Shown here: positions 8,135-16,612 of the stretch, in pieces
Numbering within the stretch: the first letter of the stretch is position 1
How the letters are laid out: every line of letters begins with the position of its first letter
Assembly (NCBI RefSeq): GCF_004000945.1
Contig: NZ_BIMF01000001.1
Span: 496,001-560,000, forward strand
Length of the DNA: 64,000 nt
DNA from: Paenibacillus lautus NBRC 15380
GTDB taxonomy: Bacteria; Bacillota; Bacilli; Paenibacillales; Paenibacillaceae
Direction: 5' to 3'
Position numbers and translations under genes: made by a program
The notes under the pieces: model-generated
Told to the model about the DNA's origin: nothing
Database searches by the model: none
Seen by the model: only the letters and a program-made list of their open reading frames with translations

Positions 8135-9998
8135 TCGCAAGTCCTCCTGTTCTCGGTTCTTCTAAATGTTCTGCGGGAAAGGTAATCCGAACGGCAGTAC
8201 CCCGCCCTTCCTCGCTGTCTACGGTAAGGCCGTAGGGTCTCCCGTATCGGAGCTGAAGCCTCTCGTGCACATTGCGCAGCCCGACTCCCCGGCCGTCCGT
8301 TGCTTGGGGCTGCGTCTGATCCAGCACGCGGCGCAGCCTGGCTAGTGCTTCTGTCGACATGCCTAAGCCATCATCCGTAACGGTAAAACAATGATCCCTA
8401 CCGTCCATGGCATAGGTAACGGACAGATGGAGCAAGGGTTTGTTCTCGTCAAAGCCATGATTGACGGCATTCTCGATGATCGGCTGAAACAGCAGCTTCA
8501 TCACCCGAATGGAATTCGCTGCCGGATCATCCGGCAGCGTCAGCACGAACCGCTCGCCGTATCGGTAGTTGAGCAGCTCGATGTAGGCTTTGACATGCTC
8601 CCACTCGTGCTTCACCTCCACGACCTCGCTGCCGGCATGAATGCTGTAACGGAGCTGCTGCCCTAACAGCTGAACCATATCCCCCACTTCATGATCGTTG
8701 TGCAGGACGGCCGTCATCCGGATCGTTTCCAGCGTATTGTAAATAAAATGCGGATTGATCTGGTGCTGAAGACGCTCCAGCTCCGCCTCCTTCTTCCGCT
8801 TCTCCATCGTGTAAATATCGTCGATAAGCTGTTTGATGCGTGCCATCATTCGGTTGAAGGAGACCCCGATCAGCGAGGCTTCGTCACGCCTTCGGACCGG
8901 GAATACCACATCCAGCTTGCCGGTCTGCACCTGCTTCATCAGATGGACGATGGATCGAAGCGGCCTTGTCAGCGCATAAATCAGAATCAGAGAAATGATG
9001 AGTGCAAAGCTGGTAACACCGATAGCCGCCGCGATCGTAATCTTGCGGGTCTTAAGCGCATCCTGCATCAGCTGCCGCTCCGGCACCGTAATCAGGATCA
9101 GCCAGCCGGTCTGCTCGGATTTCCGGTAAACAACAAGCTGCTGCTCGCCGCCTACCTCAAGACGAAAGCTTCCTTCGTGACCGGTGGCCTGGGCAAGCGC
9201 GGCATTGTCAGTCATGCTGCGGGACAAATATTTCTTCTCGCTGTCATAAATCACGGTCCCGTTGTCATCCAGGATGAAGGTGGTGCCGTGCGTCGTTTCC
9301 TCCAGGTCAGTGACGATGTTCTCGATCACGCCGATGTTGGCGTCCACCACAATGGTGCCGATGGAATGGTACGATTTATCGATAATGTCGCGAACAACCG
9401 TGAACATATACTGCTTGCTGCCGGCGGACACGGCGATCTCCTGCGTGCTGACCAGCACGGGTCGGCCGCCGGCCTCTGTGGCGAGCTTGCGCCAGTTGTC
9501 ATAATACTGCTGCAGATTCGAGCGACTGCCGCCGCTTTTGACCACATAATACGGGTTGCCGAAAAGATCGAACAGATACACGTTACTCGTGCCTTCTTTG
9601 ATGTTGTTCATGAAATAGATGCTCCGCTCGACCTTGCGCGTAATCTGGAGCTTCAGCTCACTCTCGTTCAGGCTTGCAGGTTCCTTTGATTCCCCTTCGG
9701 CCTGGTAGTAGCGGTTCGACATCTCAAGCCCTGACTGAATTTCATTGAGGTACGAGGGAATGATCGAAATTTTCATCATATCGGTCACGTAATCGTCCAG
9801 CTTGCCCATCATTTTGCTCGACAGCTGGGACACGTAGGCGACCGTATTGTTCTCGATGGTGGCCGTATAGCGTTCTGCCGCAAAATACGTGATGAGTCCG
9901 ATCGGCAGGATAATCAGAAACAGAAAGACCACAAACAGCTTCCGGTCTAAACGTCCGGCCGGCCGCTCCTTCCATAGACGGGTGATGTAGCCGCGCAT
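8127..9998 (-). CDS. YesM-type sensor histidine kinase
   Basis: A 623-residue membrane kinase. A first membrane helix near residues 20-40, an extracellular dCache-like sensor of about 270 residues and a second helix near 305-330 are followed by HAMP. The His_kinase motif is LQHQINPHFIYNTLETIRM, with the phospho-acceptor His. HATPase_c contains PIIENAVNHGF and DDGLGMS. ATG at 9998 is the listed start. GTG at 10004 is better spaced from AAGAAGG and equally possible; an upstream ATG at 10061 would overlap the LacI gene. It is a partner of the adjacent response regulator and probably senses extracellular sugar or the loaded binding protein. Confidence 0.92.
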   Translation of the reverse strand: MRGYITRLWKERPAGRLDRKLFVVFLFLIILPIGLITYFAAERYTATIENNTVAYVSQLSSKMMGKLDDYVTDMMKISIIPSYLNEIQSGLEMSNRYYQAEGESKEPASLNESELKLQITRKVERSIYFMNNIKEGTSNVYLFDLFGNPYYVVKSGGSRSNLQQYYDNWRKLATEAGGRPVLVSTQEIAVSAGSKQYMFTVVRDIIDKSYHSIGTIVVDANIGVIENIVTDLEETTHGTTFILDDNGTVIYDSEKKYLSRSMTDNAALAQATGHEGSFRLEVGGEQQLVVYRKSEQTGWLILITVPERQLMQDALKTRKITIAAAIGVTSFALIISLILIYALTRPLRSIVHLMKQVQTGKLDVVFPVRRRDEASLIGVSFNRMMARIKQLIDDIYTMEKRKKEAELERLQHQINPHFIYNTLETIRMTAVLHNDHEVGDMVQLLGQQLRYSIHAGSEVVEVKHEWEHVKAYIELLNYRYGERFVLTLPDDPAANSIRVMKLLFQPIIENAVNHGFDENKPLLHLSVTYAMDGRDHCFTVTDDGLGMSTEALARLRRVLDQTQPQATDGRGVGLRNVHERLQLRYGRPYGLTVDSEEGRGTAVRITFPAEHLEEPRTGGLANA

Positions 9999-10005
9999 AT
10001 TCACA

Positions 10006-11064
10006 TCACTCGACCTTCTTGGCATAAGCCGTGGATTCGCGAAGGATGAAGTCGCCGGCAAGCAGTATTTTTTCCAGCGGACTATCCGGCTGCTCCACGC
10101 GTCTCATCAGCATCTCCACCGCCCTGCGTCCGAACGCCTCCTTGTTGACGTGAATGGTGCTCAGCGACGGGGCCGCAAAAGCCGCATCCTCAATGTTGTC
10201 AAAGCCGGTAACCGAGCAGTCTGCGGGCACCTTCATATCCAGCTTGCCGAGCACCGTCATGACGCAGATGGCAATGGAGTCGTTCGCGCACACAAAGGCC
10301 GTCGGCAGCTCATCCATCCGGCTTATAATGATCTCCAGCGCCTCCGTCATTTCGGAGCGGTTGTCCCCTTCAAAGCTAAGCAGCTCCTCATTCTGATCCA
10401 GCGGTAAGCCCTGCTCGCCGAGAACGGAGCGGTACCCTTGATAACGATCCGTGAAGCTGCGCGAAAACCGGACGTTGCCCACGAACTGGAGCCTTCGATG
10501 TCCGCACCCCGTCAGATAATTGGTTACCCGTCTCATGCACTCCACATTGTTCATGAACAGGGAGTCCGACGGAATCAGCGGATCTTCATGATCGATCAAG
10601 ACGAAGGGGATATCCAGGCTGCGGATTTCGAGCAGCAGCTGTGACGAGATGAATCCGACGCCGATGATGCCTCTCACCCCGCTCGGATTAATCAGATTCG
10701 CAAAGCTGTCCTTAAATTGGTCGGTCACGATGACCATCCCCGTCTCCCTCAGCTCAAGCTCACTTGTGATGCCATCGATAATTCGCCCCCAATACAGGGA
10801 ATCCCGCGTCTGGTAACGGACATTCGGCACAAGCACGATGACGGTCTCCTTTGCGGCTTGGCTGCCATCGGCGTTGGTTTCGTTCTTCTTGCCTCCGGCC
10901 TTCGGCGACTTGTTGGCAAAATAGCCGAGCTGGGTCGCAACGTTCACGATTTTCTCCCGGGTCTCCAACCTGACGCCGGATTTACCTGAAAGCGCTTTAG
11001 AAACTGCGAATTTTGAAAGGCCGAGATGATCGGCAATTTGCTGCATCGTGACTTTTCCAGCCAT
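10006..11064 (-). CDS. LacI-family transcriptional regulator
   Basis: A 352-residue repressor-type protein. The N-terminal helix-turn-helix is TMQQIADHLGLSKFAVSKAL. A periplasmic-binding-protein-like effector domain follows, with GVIGVGFISSQ-type strand signatures and FDNIEDAAFAAPSLSTIHV near the C-terminus. ATG at 11064 is preferred over GTG at 11073 because AAAGGG lies 11 bases upstream. It heads the operon with the kinase (7 bases apart), so the locus combines a cytoplasmic sugar sensor with a membrane two-component system. The ligand is unknown. Likely targets are its own promoter and the binding-protein promoter. Confidence 0.92.
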   Translation of the reverse strand: MAGKVTMQQIADHLGLSKFAVSKALSGKSGVRLETREKIVNVATQLGYFANKSPKAGGKKNETNADGSQAAKETVIVLVPNVRYQTRDSLYWGRIIDGITSELELRETGMVIVTDQFKDSFANLINPSGVRGIIGVGFISSQLLLEIRSLDIPFVLIDHEDPLIPSDSLFMNNVECMRRVTNYLTGCGHRRLQFVGNVRFSRSFTDRYQGYRSVLGEQGLPLDQNEELLSFEGDNRSEMTEALEIIISRMDELPTAFVCANDSIAICVMTVLGKLDMKVPADCSVTGFDNIEDAAFAAPSLSTIHVNKEAFGRRAVEMLMRRVEQPDSPLEKILLAGDFILRESTAYAKKVE

Positions 11065-11086
11065 AACCTGCACACACCCTTTAATG

Positions 11087-11122
11087 TAATCGATTGGTTG
11101 TTAGTTAATTGTTATCATAACA
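11087..11122. promoter_or_regulatory. Candidate operators upstream of the LacI gene
   Basis: Two palindromes lie just before the LacI start. One is AATCGATT (11088-11095), a CG-centred half-site pair typical of LacI-family operators. The other is TGTTATCATAACA (11110-11122), a perfect 6-bp inverted repeat around one base. Autoregulation is the obvious reading but is untested. Confidence 0.4.
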
Positions 11123-11179
11123 TCTCATTTATTAGGCAAACAATCAAAACTTTTGAATTAGACGACGGCACAGACAAAA

Positions 11180-11202
11180 GCCCGTTCCAGCCAGGAACGG
11201 GC
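11180..11202 (-). terminator. Terminator after the second SGNH hydrolase gene
   Basis: Stem GCCCGTTCC / GGAACGGGC with a 5-base loop and a minus-strand TTTT run, about 80 bases past the SGNH stop codon. Confidence 0.8.
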
Positions 11203-11284
11203 CCTTTAACGATTCAGCTTATGAACGTTTCATTGCGCTAATGTTACTTCACCCATACGCTAACATTTGAACCTGTTAACTGCC

Positions 11285-12418
11285 TTATCGCCCTGCTGCA
11301 GATGCACTATCGCCAATCACTTGCCTGAGCACAGGCTCAAGCCGGTCCGCCATCAGCTTGAAGCCGAGGTCCGTCGGATGAACCCCGTCAACCGTCGTTT
11401 CCCCGGGATCATAACCTAACCAATCCGATCCATCGACAAACGTTAGGTTATGATCTCCGGCCTCGGTCAGCTGCCGGATAAGATCCATCTGGAACTTCTT
11501 CCGCGCAAGCCGCCCTTCTAGAATCTCAGGCTTAAACGACTCGGCTCCATGGCGGATGCGGGATATCAAGATGATGGGAACCTCCGGATGAACCTTGCGG
11601 TAAGTCTCGATATATAGAGGCAAGGTCTGTCGATAAGACTCGGTGCCCCCGGCGTTACCCTCGTAATCAATGACGAGACATGCGGGTTCCGGAATTTGAG
11701 CCGCTAGTATGGCAAGCTCCGACTCCCCTTTTCCGTTGCCCGAGAAACCCAAATTGATAAACTCCAGATGAAACCTGCGGCTTAAGATGTTTGTATACGA
11801 CATGCCGGGCCGTGACGCGCATCCGCCTTGCGTAATGGATGTTCCGTATATAATCACTTTTTTGGAAGAATCATAGGATTCCGGTGCCCAAACCTCGGCC
11901 CCTGGTTCAAGTCCAATCCATATCTCTTCGACGCCCTGGTATAAAGGCATATTCAGGAGGAACGACCGTGCCTCGCTTGTCCCGGAATCAAAGATGCTGC
12001 TCTCATACTCCACCTGGCCAGCCTGAAAACGAGCCGTTCCCGCATGCAGCCAATGGCCGGGGCCGCCGATATACGCATCCACGCCGCACTCCCCCGTTGG
12101 GGGCATGTGGTACATACCGGATCCAGCGGTCAGACATACGCGGACCGACACGCTCCGCGAATTCGTGCGAAAGCGGATCTGACCGCCCGATGTGCAGTTC
12201 GCTAACGCATCCACCTCAGGTCGGATGTAAACATCAGGTACCGCAGGCAGTCTGCGATATATGCCTTCTGTGTGGAACCAGCCAAATCCGGATACCTGAA
12301 ACGGCCCCCTCTGGGGGGAATACCATATCCGTTCGTCCGCTCCATGATTCTCGATCTTCATGTTCTGATCCAACTGATAAGGGGATACCTTCTCAGGTTC
12401 AGGAATTCGGTTCTGCAC
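11285..12418 (-). CDS. Two-domain SGNH/GDSL hydrolase
   Basis: A 377-residue protein without a signal peptide. The N-terminal half (about 20-180) is a beta-sandwich accessory domain of the SsfX3/SGNH-N type. The C-terminal SGNH domain starts with IIYGTSITQGG (nucleophile Ser in GTSI). It continues with INLGFSGNGKGE and VIDYEGNAGG, and ends with the Asp/His pair in TTVDGVHPTDLGF. Relatives act as carbohydrate esterases or acyltransferases. The gene is monocistronic, with a cre-like site upstream and a terminator downstream, so sugar-regulated polysaccharide deacylation is a reasonable inference. Confidence 0.85.
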   Translation of the reverse strand: MQNRIPEPEKVSPYQLDQNMKIENHGADERIWYSPQRGPFQVSGFGWFHTEGIYRRLPAVPDVYIRPEVDALANCTSGGQIRFRTNSRSVSVRVCLTAGSGMYHMPPTGECGVDAYIGGPGHWLHAGTARFQAGQVEYESSIFDSGTSEARSFLLNMPLYQGVEEIWIGLEPGAEVWAPESYDSSKKVIIYGTSITQGGCASRPGMSYTNILSRRFHLEFINLGFSGNGKGESELAILAAQIPEPACLVIDYEGNAGGTESYRQTLPLYIETYRKVHPEVPIILISRIRHGAESFKPEILEGRLARKKFQMDLIRQLTEAGDHNLTFVDGSDWLGYDPGETTVDGVHPTDLGFKLMADRLEPVLRQVIGDSASAAGR

Positions 12419-12457
12419 AATTCTCGCCTCCCTATGTAGTTAGGAATGAATAGGAAT

Positions 12458-12471
12458 CCAAAGCGCTTATC
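12458..12471. promoter_or_regulatory. cre-like site upstream of the SGNH gene
   Basis: CCAAAGCGCTTATC (minus strand GATAAGCGCTTTGG) has the AAGCGCTT core of catabolite-responsive elements. It lies 40 bases before the hydrolase start. Confidence 0.35.
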
Positions 12472-12542
12472 TTCTTCTCAAGTGTTATATCGCCTCATCC
12501 GCTCCGGTTACGGAGCCATTGAACCATAATATCAGTGCCTTC

Positions 12543-13958
12543 TTACCGGTCCCATGCGGTGGCAACCTCTTCCTTCAGCTCCTTCAGCAGCTCTTCCTTG
12601 TCGTCTCGGTAGAACATGTTGTAGGTGTCAAACGGGATCATTCGTCCGTCGGGATGCATGATGTGGACGCAGGATTTCTTGACGGAACGGACGTCGAAGT
12701 TATGGGCGTCCAGGAACTGCATGATAATGACCCGGAAGACGTTGTCATAGGTAATCTGCTCCGGCACGGCCGCCAGCGGCAGACAGCAGAGCAGGCTCTT
12801 CAGGGAAAGCGCAGAGGATTGCGGCGAATGGCCGGTCGACAGCAGCTCAAACATTTTGCCTCGGATCACCGGATCCTGCTCAAACACAATCGTGTTGCTG
12901 TCGCCCTCGAGCAGGATTTCCGGGTTGATCATCCGTGTCAACGGCAGCACTTCCCCGCCCAGCTTCAAGGCGTAGCCCATGGCCAGGCAATCCGGGTGGC
13001 ACGGAACCGGCAGAATGTCCGCATCCGTAAATACCTCGGACTGGTCGATGATCATCCGCCGCACTTCGCTCACGGTCAACCGGTCGGTTGCCGGATCATA
13101 CCCCTCCAGCCGGCCCGCAGCCTGAATCGGCTGAATGGTGACGCCTCGCACCGCTTTTTGCTGAAGTCCATACTGAATGATATCTCCGATTTCGCCGTCA
13201 TTGAGGCCTTTCTTCAGCGTGACGACCAGTGTCGTGGAGATATTGAATTCATTCAGATGGTCGATGGCTTGCTGGCGGATGCGCCGCAGATCGGCCCCTC
13301 TCAGCTCCTTCAGCACATGAGCCTCAAAGCTGTCGAATTGCAGGTAAATTTCGAATCCTGGCATGTACTCGGCCAGCCTCCGCGCAAAATCGCGGTCCTG
13401 GGCAATGCGGATGCCGTTTGTGTTCACCATAATATGCTTGATCGGACGGCTCTTACACATGTCCAGGATGTCAAAAAAATCTGGATGCGTCGTCGGCTCG
13501 CCGCCGCTGATCTGCACGATGTCAGGCTCCCCCTCGTTCTCCACGATCCGGTCGAGCATGAATTCGATCTGCGCAAGCGACCTGTAAGAAGTACGATGCG
13601 GCGACGATTCCGCGAAGCAGATCGGGCACTGCAAATTGCAGTGGTCCGTGATCTCCAGCAACGTGAGGCAGCTATGCTGCTCATGGTCCGGACAGAGGCC
13701 GCAGTCGTAAGGACAGCCGTACCGGATCGGCGTATTCCAGACAAGCGGCATTTCGGAAGGCTTGATAAACTTTCGCGTCTGATGATAATATTCAGCCTCC
13801 GTTGCGATCAGCACTTTTTCCGGACCGTGTACGAGGCATCTTTTGAGCATATAGATCATGCCGTTCTCCTCGATGATCTTGGCTTCCACTTTGCGGTAAC
13901 AGGTCGTGCATATGCTATTCGTCAGTTCATGATACAGATAAGGGCGGTTTTTTGGCAT
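12543..13958 (-). CDS. Radical SAM protein resembling tetraether lipid synthase (Tes)
   Basis: A 471-residue protein; ATG at 13958 follows AAAGGAG by 8 bases. Cysteines fall in three sets. The N-terminal set is Cys17, Cys20 and Cys41 (rubredoxin-like spacing). The second is CPYDCGLCPDHEQHSC (Cys82, 86, 89, 97). The third is the radical SAM signature CNLQCPIC (Cys107, 111, 114). SGGEPTTHPDF is the SAM-binding GGE motif. Further Cys pairs occur near PVPCHPDC and LLCCLP. The C-terminal motif is PFDTYNMFYRD. This layout resembles the archaeal MJ0619/Tes family, which joins lipid alkyl chains using several Fe-S clusters. It is the last gene of a three-gene operon, 17 bases after an Lgt-like gene. 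The substrate is unknown; lipid chemistry is inferred from family and neighbour. Confidence 0.8.
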   Translation of the reverse strand: MPKNRPYLYHELTNSICTTCYRKVEAKIIEENGMIYMLKRCLVHGPEKVLIATEAEYYHQTRKFIKPSEMPLVWNTPIRYGCPYDCGLCPDHEQHSCLTLLEITDHCNLQCPICFAESSPHRTSYRSLAQIEFMLDRIVENEGEPDIVQISGGEPTTHPDFFDILDMCKSRPIKHIMVNTNGIRIAQDRDFARRLAEYMPGFEIYLQFDSFEAHVLKELRGADLRRIRQQAIDHLNEFNISTTLVVTLKKGLNDGEIGDIIQYGLQQKAVRGVTIQPIQAAGRLEGYDPATDRLTVSEVRRMIIDQSEVFTDADILPVPCHPDCLAMGYALKLGGEVLPLTRMINPEILLEGDSNTIVFEQDPVIRGKMFELLSTGHSPQSSALSLKSLLCCLPLAAVPEQITYDNVFRVIIMQFLDAHNFDVRSVKKSCVHIMHPDGRMIPFDTYNMFYRDDKEELLKELKEEVATAWDR

Positions 13959-13975
13959 AATCAAGACTCCTTTGG

Positions 13976-14764
13976 TCAGCTTGGAAGATGGGGACCCGGC
14001 AACGATCGGCGAAGCCGATTTCTGCCGCCGATCAGCCACGCATAATAGATGAGGCCTGCGATGCAGGCTAATTGGATATTGTTCAGTCCCAGGTAAGGAT
14101 GCGGCGTCGGTTTGATCCAGTCGATCACCAGGCGGAAGAGCAAATACCCGGCCATGAACCATTGAAACATCCGCCCGGACACGTAGCCCTCGCGAGTGGA
14201 TCTGCCACGGCTTTGGCGGTACAGCGGAATCAGCAGTAAGGCCAGTACGATGAGAAACAGGATCTCATACAGCTGAGTCGGATGGCGATAAACCCCGTCG
14301 CCGAAGTCCACGCCTGTGAACCAGGTCGTCGGCGTACCATAGGTATGGTCATCGAGGCCAGTCAGAAAGCAGCCAATTCGTCCGAGTCCCAGGCCCAGCA
14401 TCAGCGGGTATACAAAATCATCGCCCGTAGAATGCTTCCATCCTACCCAGCGCTTTGTCAGCTCCACGCCGATCAATCCGCCTAGAAGACCGCCGACAAT
14501 CGTCTTGCCCCCCCATAGCAGATGGAATTGGCGCAGCTGTTCCCAGGTGGCAGCCGGATCCTCCAACCAGAATAGCAGCTTGGAACCAATGGCCGCGCCG
14601 GCGATGATGCCAGCCAGAATCTGCAGGCTCATCAGCTTTGTCATGCCGCTCGGCCTGCGGGTCCATAAATACACGCGGAAGCCGATAAAGTAAGCCAGGG
14701 ATTCAAACAACACATGTGGATGAATCCGCCAGGAACCCAGGTACAAATAAACAGGAAACTCCAT
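13976..14764 (-). CDS. Divergent Lgt-like integral membrane protein
   Basis: A 262-residue, roughly seven-helix membrane protein of the prolipoprotein diacylglyceryl transferase fold. ATG at 14764 follows AAGGAGT. HPTQLYE and an equivalent of the C-terminal FR(x)3(E/D) segment (LLFRLVIDWIKP) are kept. The Lgt signature GRxGNFxNxE reads GRIGCFLTGLDD here, so both Asn residues are lost. The HGG motif has become VGG. Since the first of these Asn is essential in E. coli Lgt, ordinary lipoprotein lipidation is unlikely. It may handle phospholipid for the adjacent radical SAM protein, but that is an inference. Confidence 0.85.
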   Translation of the reverse strand: MEFPVYLYLGSWRIHPHVLFESLAYFIGFRVYLWTRRPSGMTKLMSLQILAGIIAGAAIGSKLLFWLEDPAATWEQLRQFHLLWGGKTIVGGLLGGLIGVELTKRWVGWKHSTGDDFVYPLMLGLGLGRIGCFLTGLDDHTYGTPTTWFTGVDFGDGVYRHPTQLYEILFLIVLALLLIPLYRQSRGRSTREGYVSGRMFQWFMAGYLLFRLVIDWIKPTPHPYLGLNNIQLACIAGLIYYAWLIGGRNRLRRSLPGPHLPS

Positions 14765-14829
14765 CTGTCCACTCCTTGAAATAATAACTGAATTGAAAAT
14801 TGCGCTTGTCGGAACTAGAAACACGTGCG

Positions 14830-15093
14830 TTAATAAGAAAACAGTATGGCTCCGCAGATCGTCAGCAGCAGCAGCGCAAGACCGCCCAAGATAGCCAGTA
14901 TGGAGACGATTACGGTCACCCATACGTTCCTAGGCCGTCCCGGCATGCCGGGAGCGGGGTTCATCTCACCGCAGCGATAGCGGCAGCGGCCTGTCTCCGG
15001 ATTATGGCATTCCTCGCATACCGGCTTTCCGCAGCGCGTGCACTGAGCGACGGCCTCCCTCTCGGGATGGTTCATGCAGCGGTAGACTTCCAT
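14830..15093 (-). CDS. Small B-box-type zinc-finger membrane protein
   Basis: An 87-residue protein. Residues 5-42 carry CMNHPEREAVAQCTRCGKPV and further Cys/His residues (CEECHNPETGRCRYRC), a B-box-like zinc-binding pattern. A Pro/Gly linker follows, then one hydrophobic helix (about 57-85) that anchors it in the membrane, with the zinc finger presumably cytoplasmic. A GAGGTG site precedes the ATG. It is the first gene of the operon with the Lgt-like and Tes-like genes, 65 bases upstream of the former. It could be a scaffold or regulator for them. Similar small proteins are widespread and uncharacterised. Confidence 0.8.
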   Translation of the reverse strand: MEVYRCMNHPEREAVAQCTRCGKPVCEECHNPETGRCRYRCGEMNPAPGMPGRPRNVWVTVIVSILAILGGLALLLLTICGAILFSY

Positions 15094-15251
15094 CCAATCA
15101 CCTCACTTGGCATTTAACCCTTATATTCCCTATTGTAAACGTTGCCGGGGAATTAAACTACCAGATTCGTTATGACCGTTGTCCAGTGATCATGAGGAGT
15201 TTCAGTCACCTCAACTGGAGCTGCCAAACTGCGAATTCGCGTTAACAACAT

Positions 15252-15292
15252 AAAAAGGCAAGCCATCTGCCTCATAAAAGCCAGTGCTTGCC
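15252..15292 (-). terminator. Terminator downstream of the ArsR gene
   Basis: GGCAAGC...GCTTGCC stem with five Ts on the minus strand. It ends the ArsR transcript together with the small remnant frame between them. Confidence 0.65.
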
Positions 15293-15294
15293 AT

Positions 15295-15401
15295 TCACTC
15301 TGATCGATTCGGTTTCAATCCCTGCTCGTGCAGCTGCTGCCCTAACTCCTCAACATCCGTTGCATCAAACGTGATTACAATGGGATAGCTGAGAATCCTC
15401 T
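15295..15401 (-). pseudogene. Short frame-broken remnant after the ArsR gene
   Basis: A minus-strand frame encodes YPIVITFDATDVEEL and continues to a stop at 15295, but has no start in frame. An ATG frame just upstream (MKEDSQLS) would join it after a one-base shift. It looks like a small gene (about 38 codons) broken by a frameshift, immediately downstream of the ArsR gene. No family is recognised. Confidence 0.25.
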
Positions 15402-15405
15402 TTCA

Positions 15406-16023
15406 TTAGGATAGATCCTCCCATCGTGCCCACATTTCTTGCGGATTGAGCTCATACACCCCGTTGTCCCTGAACATGAAATGATGCATGATGAACTCCC
15501 GGCGAAGAGTCGCAAAGTCCTCATGGTAACCCTGAATAAACTCGTTGATTTCCTTCTCGGTGTACTTACGTCCCTTTTCCATCCGGGATACCATATACGT
15601 TAGCACGATAAGTTTCTTCTTCAGCTGGGCAGGGATGTTCTTCAGCTTTCCTTCGGAAGTAAAAAAATTGTTCACAACAACGTCCCTCGTCCGCTGGTCT
15701 TCTTCCTCCAAGCGCTCCGGAAAGCCCTCGGGCCTCACTCTTTGATAGATTAGATTTTCCGTAGCAGTTGCACTATTTTTGATGAAATAATGGTTTAACG
15801 AGAAGTAGATCGTGTTCTTATCCCTGCGCTCTTTGATCAGACTCGCTTCCCGCAGCTTCGCTGCATGGTGTGTGATCGTTGCTGGCGTGACACCGATCTT
15901 CTCGGCCAGAACCTGTCCGTTTAATTCGCCTTCGGCTAGCAGGATCAGCATTTTGATTCGCGTCGGATCTGCAAGCGCCTTATGATAACTAACTACCTTA
16001 TCCAATTGCATGGATATGTTCAC
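15406..16023 (-). CDS. ArsR-family regulator with DUF2087 domain
   Basis: A 205-residue regulator. A winged helix-turn-helix (about 8-85; ALADPTRIKMLILLAEGELN, then GVTPATITHHAAKLREASLI) is followed by a DUF2087 domain. The latter has FFTSEGKLKNIPAQLKKKL, then RREFIMHHFMFRDNGVYEL. There are no clear metal-binding cysteines, so it is probably not a metal sensor. DUF2087 regulators are common in Bacillota and poorly characterised. The gene is monocistronic apart from a small remnant; its target is unknown. Confidence 0.88.
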   Translation of the reverse strand: MNISMQLDKVVSYHKALADPTRIKMLILLAEGELNGQVLAEKIGVTPATITHHAAKLREASLIKERRDKNTIYFSLNHYFIKNSATATENLIYQRVRPEGFPERLEEEDQRTRDVVVNNFFTSEGKLKNIPAQLKKKLIVLTYMVSRMEKGRKYTEKEINEFIQGYHEDFATLRREFIMHHFMFRDNGVYELNPQEMWARWEDLS

Positions 16024-16125
16024 TCCCTACACAATTTGACGAACATCTAATTTGTGATTTATTAAATTAGATATTATCCCATCTGAAATTCAAAGTAAAC
16101 CTCCTCAATCTCACGCACAAGAAAT

Positions 16126-16156
16126 AGCCCGCTCCATTTTCGTTAAGGAGCGGGCT
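16126..16156 (-). terminator. Terminator after the zinc-ribbon gene
   Basis: A 10-bp stem AGCCCGCTCC / GGAGCGGGCT with an 11-base loop, about 60 bases past the stop codon of the small gene at 16218. Confidence 0.75.
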
Positions 16157-16217
16157 GCTGCATGACTATCGTTTCTCAAGTTTCGTACTCACATGCAGAT
16201 AACCGACGAACCGACTC

Positions 16218-16406
16218 TTACACGACAGCTGCGTCGACTCTGGACTGATCGGCATTCTGGCATCTCTTGCATACCTTCAGCGCCGTGCCGTCCGACTTGT
16301 TGGCGACGTAGAGGAGCTTGATGCGAGACGTGCTGCATACCGGGCATGTGCCGCGGCCACGCGATGGCATGTTCCAGAGTGCGCGGCCCCGTTTTGTTTT
16401 GGCCAT
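16218..16406 (-). CDS. Small zinc-ribbon protein
   Basis: A 62-residue basic protein beginning MAKTKRGRALWN, with two CxxC knuckles (CPVC and CKRC) about 22 residues apart, which fit a zinc ribbon. Size and charge recall small ribosome-associated or nucleic-acid-binding zinc proteins, but no specific family is claimed. The ATG is preceded by AAGGGGATATG. It is an independent transcription unit ending at the terminator 16126-16156. Confidence 0.7.
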   Translation of the reverse strand: MAKTKRGRALWNMPSRGRGTCPVCSTSRIKLLYVANKSDGTALKVCKRCQNADQSRVDAAVV

Positions 16407-16612
16407 GTTTCATATCCCCTTTATTTCATAATCTCTCTAATGTTGTTGCGAACCCATCGCACAGCTTGTCCAAGATGCGATTTCCCTTTGTTAAACGAAT
16501 CGTAGGAAATACAGCCTGATATCTGTGCAACTCCATTATAGAGGACGGCCTGCCGCCAAATATAGGGAATAAATGCTTATGAATTCTTTTTTACATAGGT
16601 TGTTTCAAGCCT

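Noticed and set aside
12519..14045. A 508-codon plus-strand ORF opposite the radical SAM gene
   Set aside because: The minus strand has clear radical SAM motifs and a good ribosome binding site; the plus frame is a high-GC shadow with no family features.
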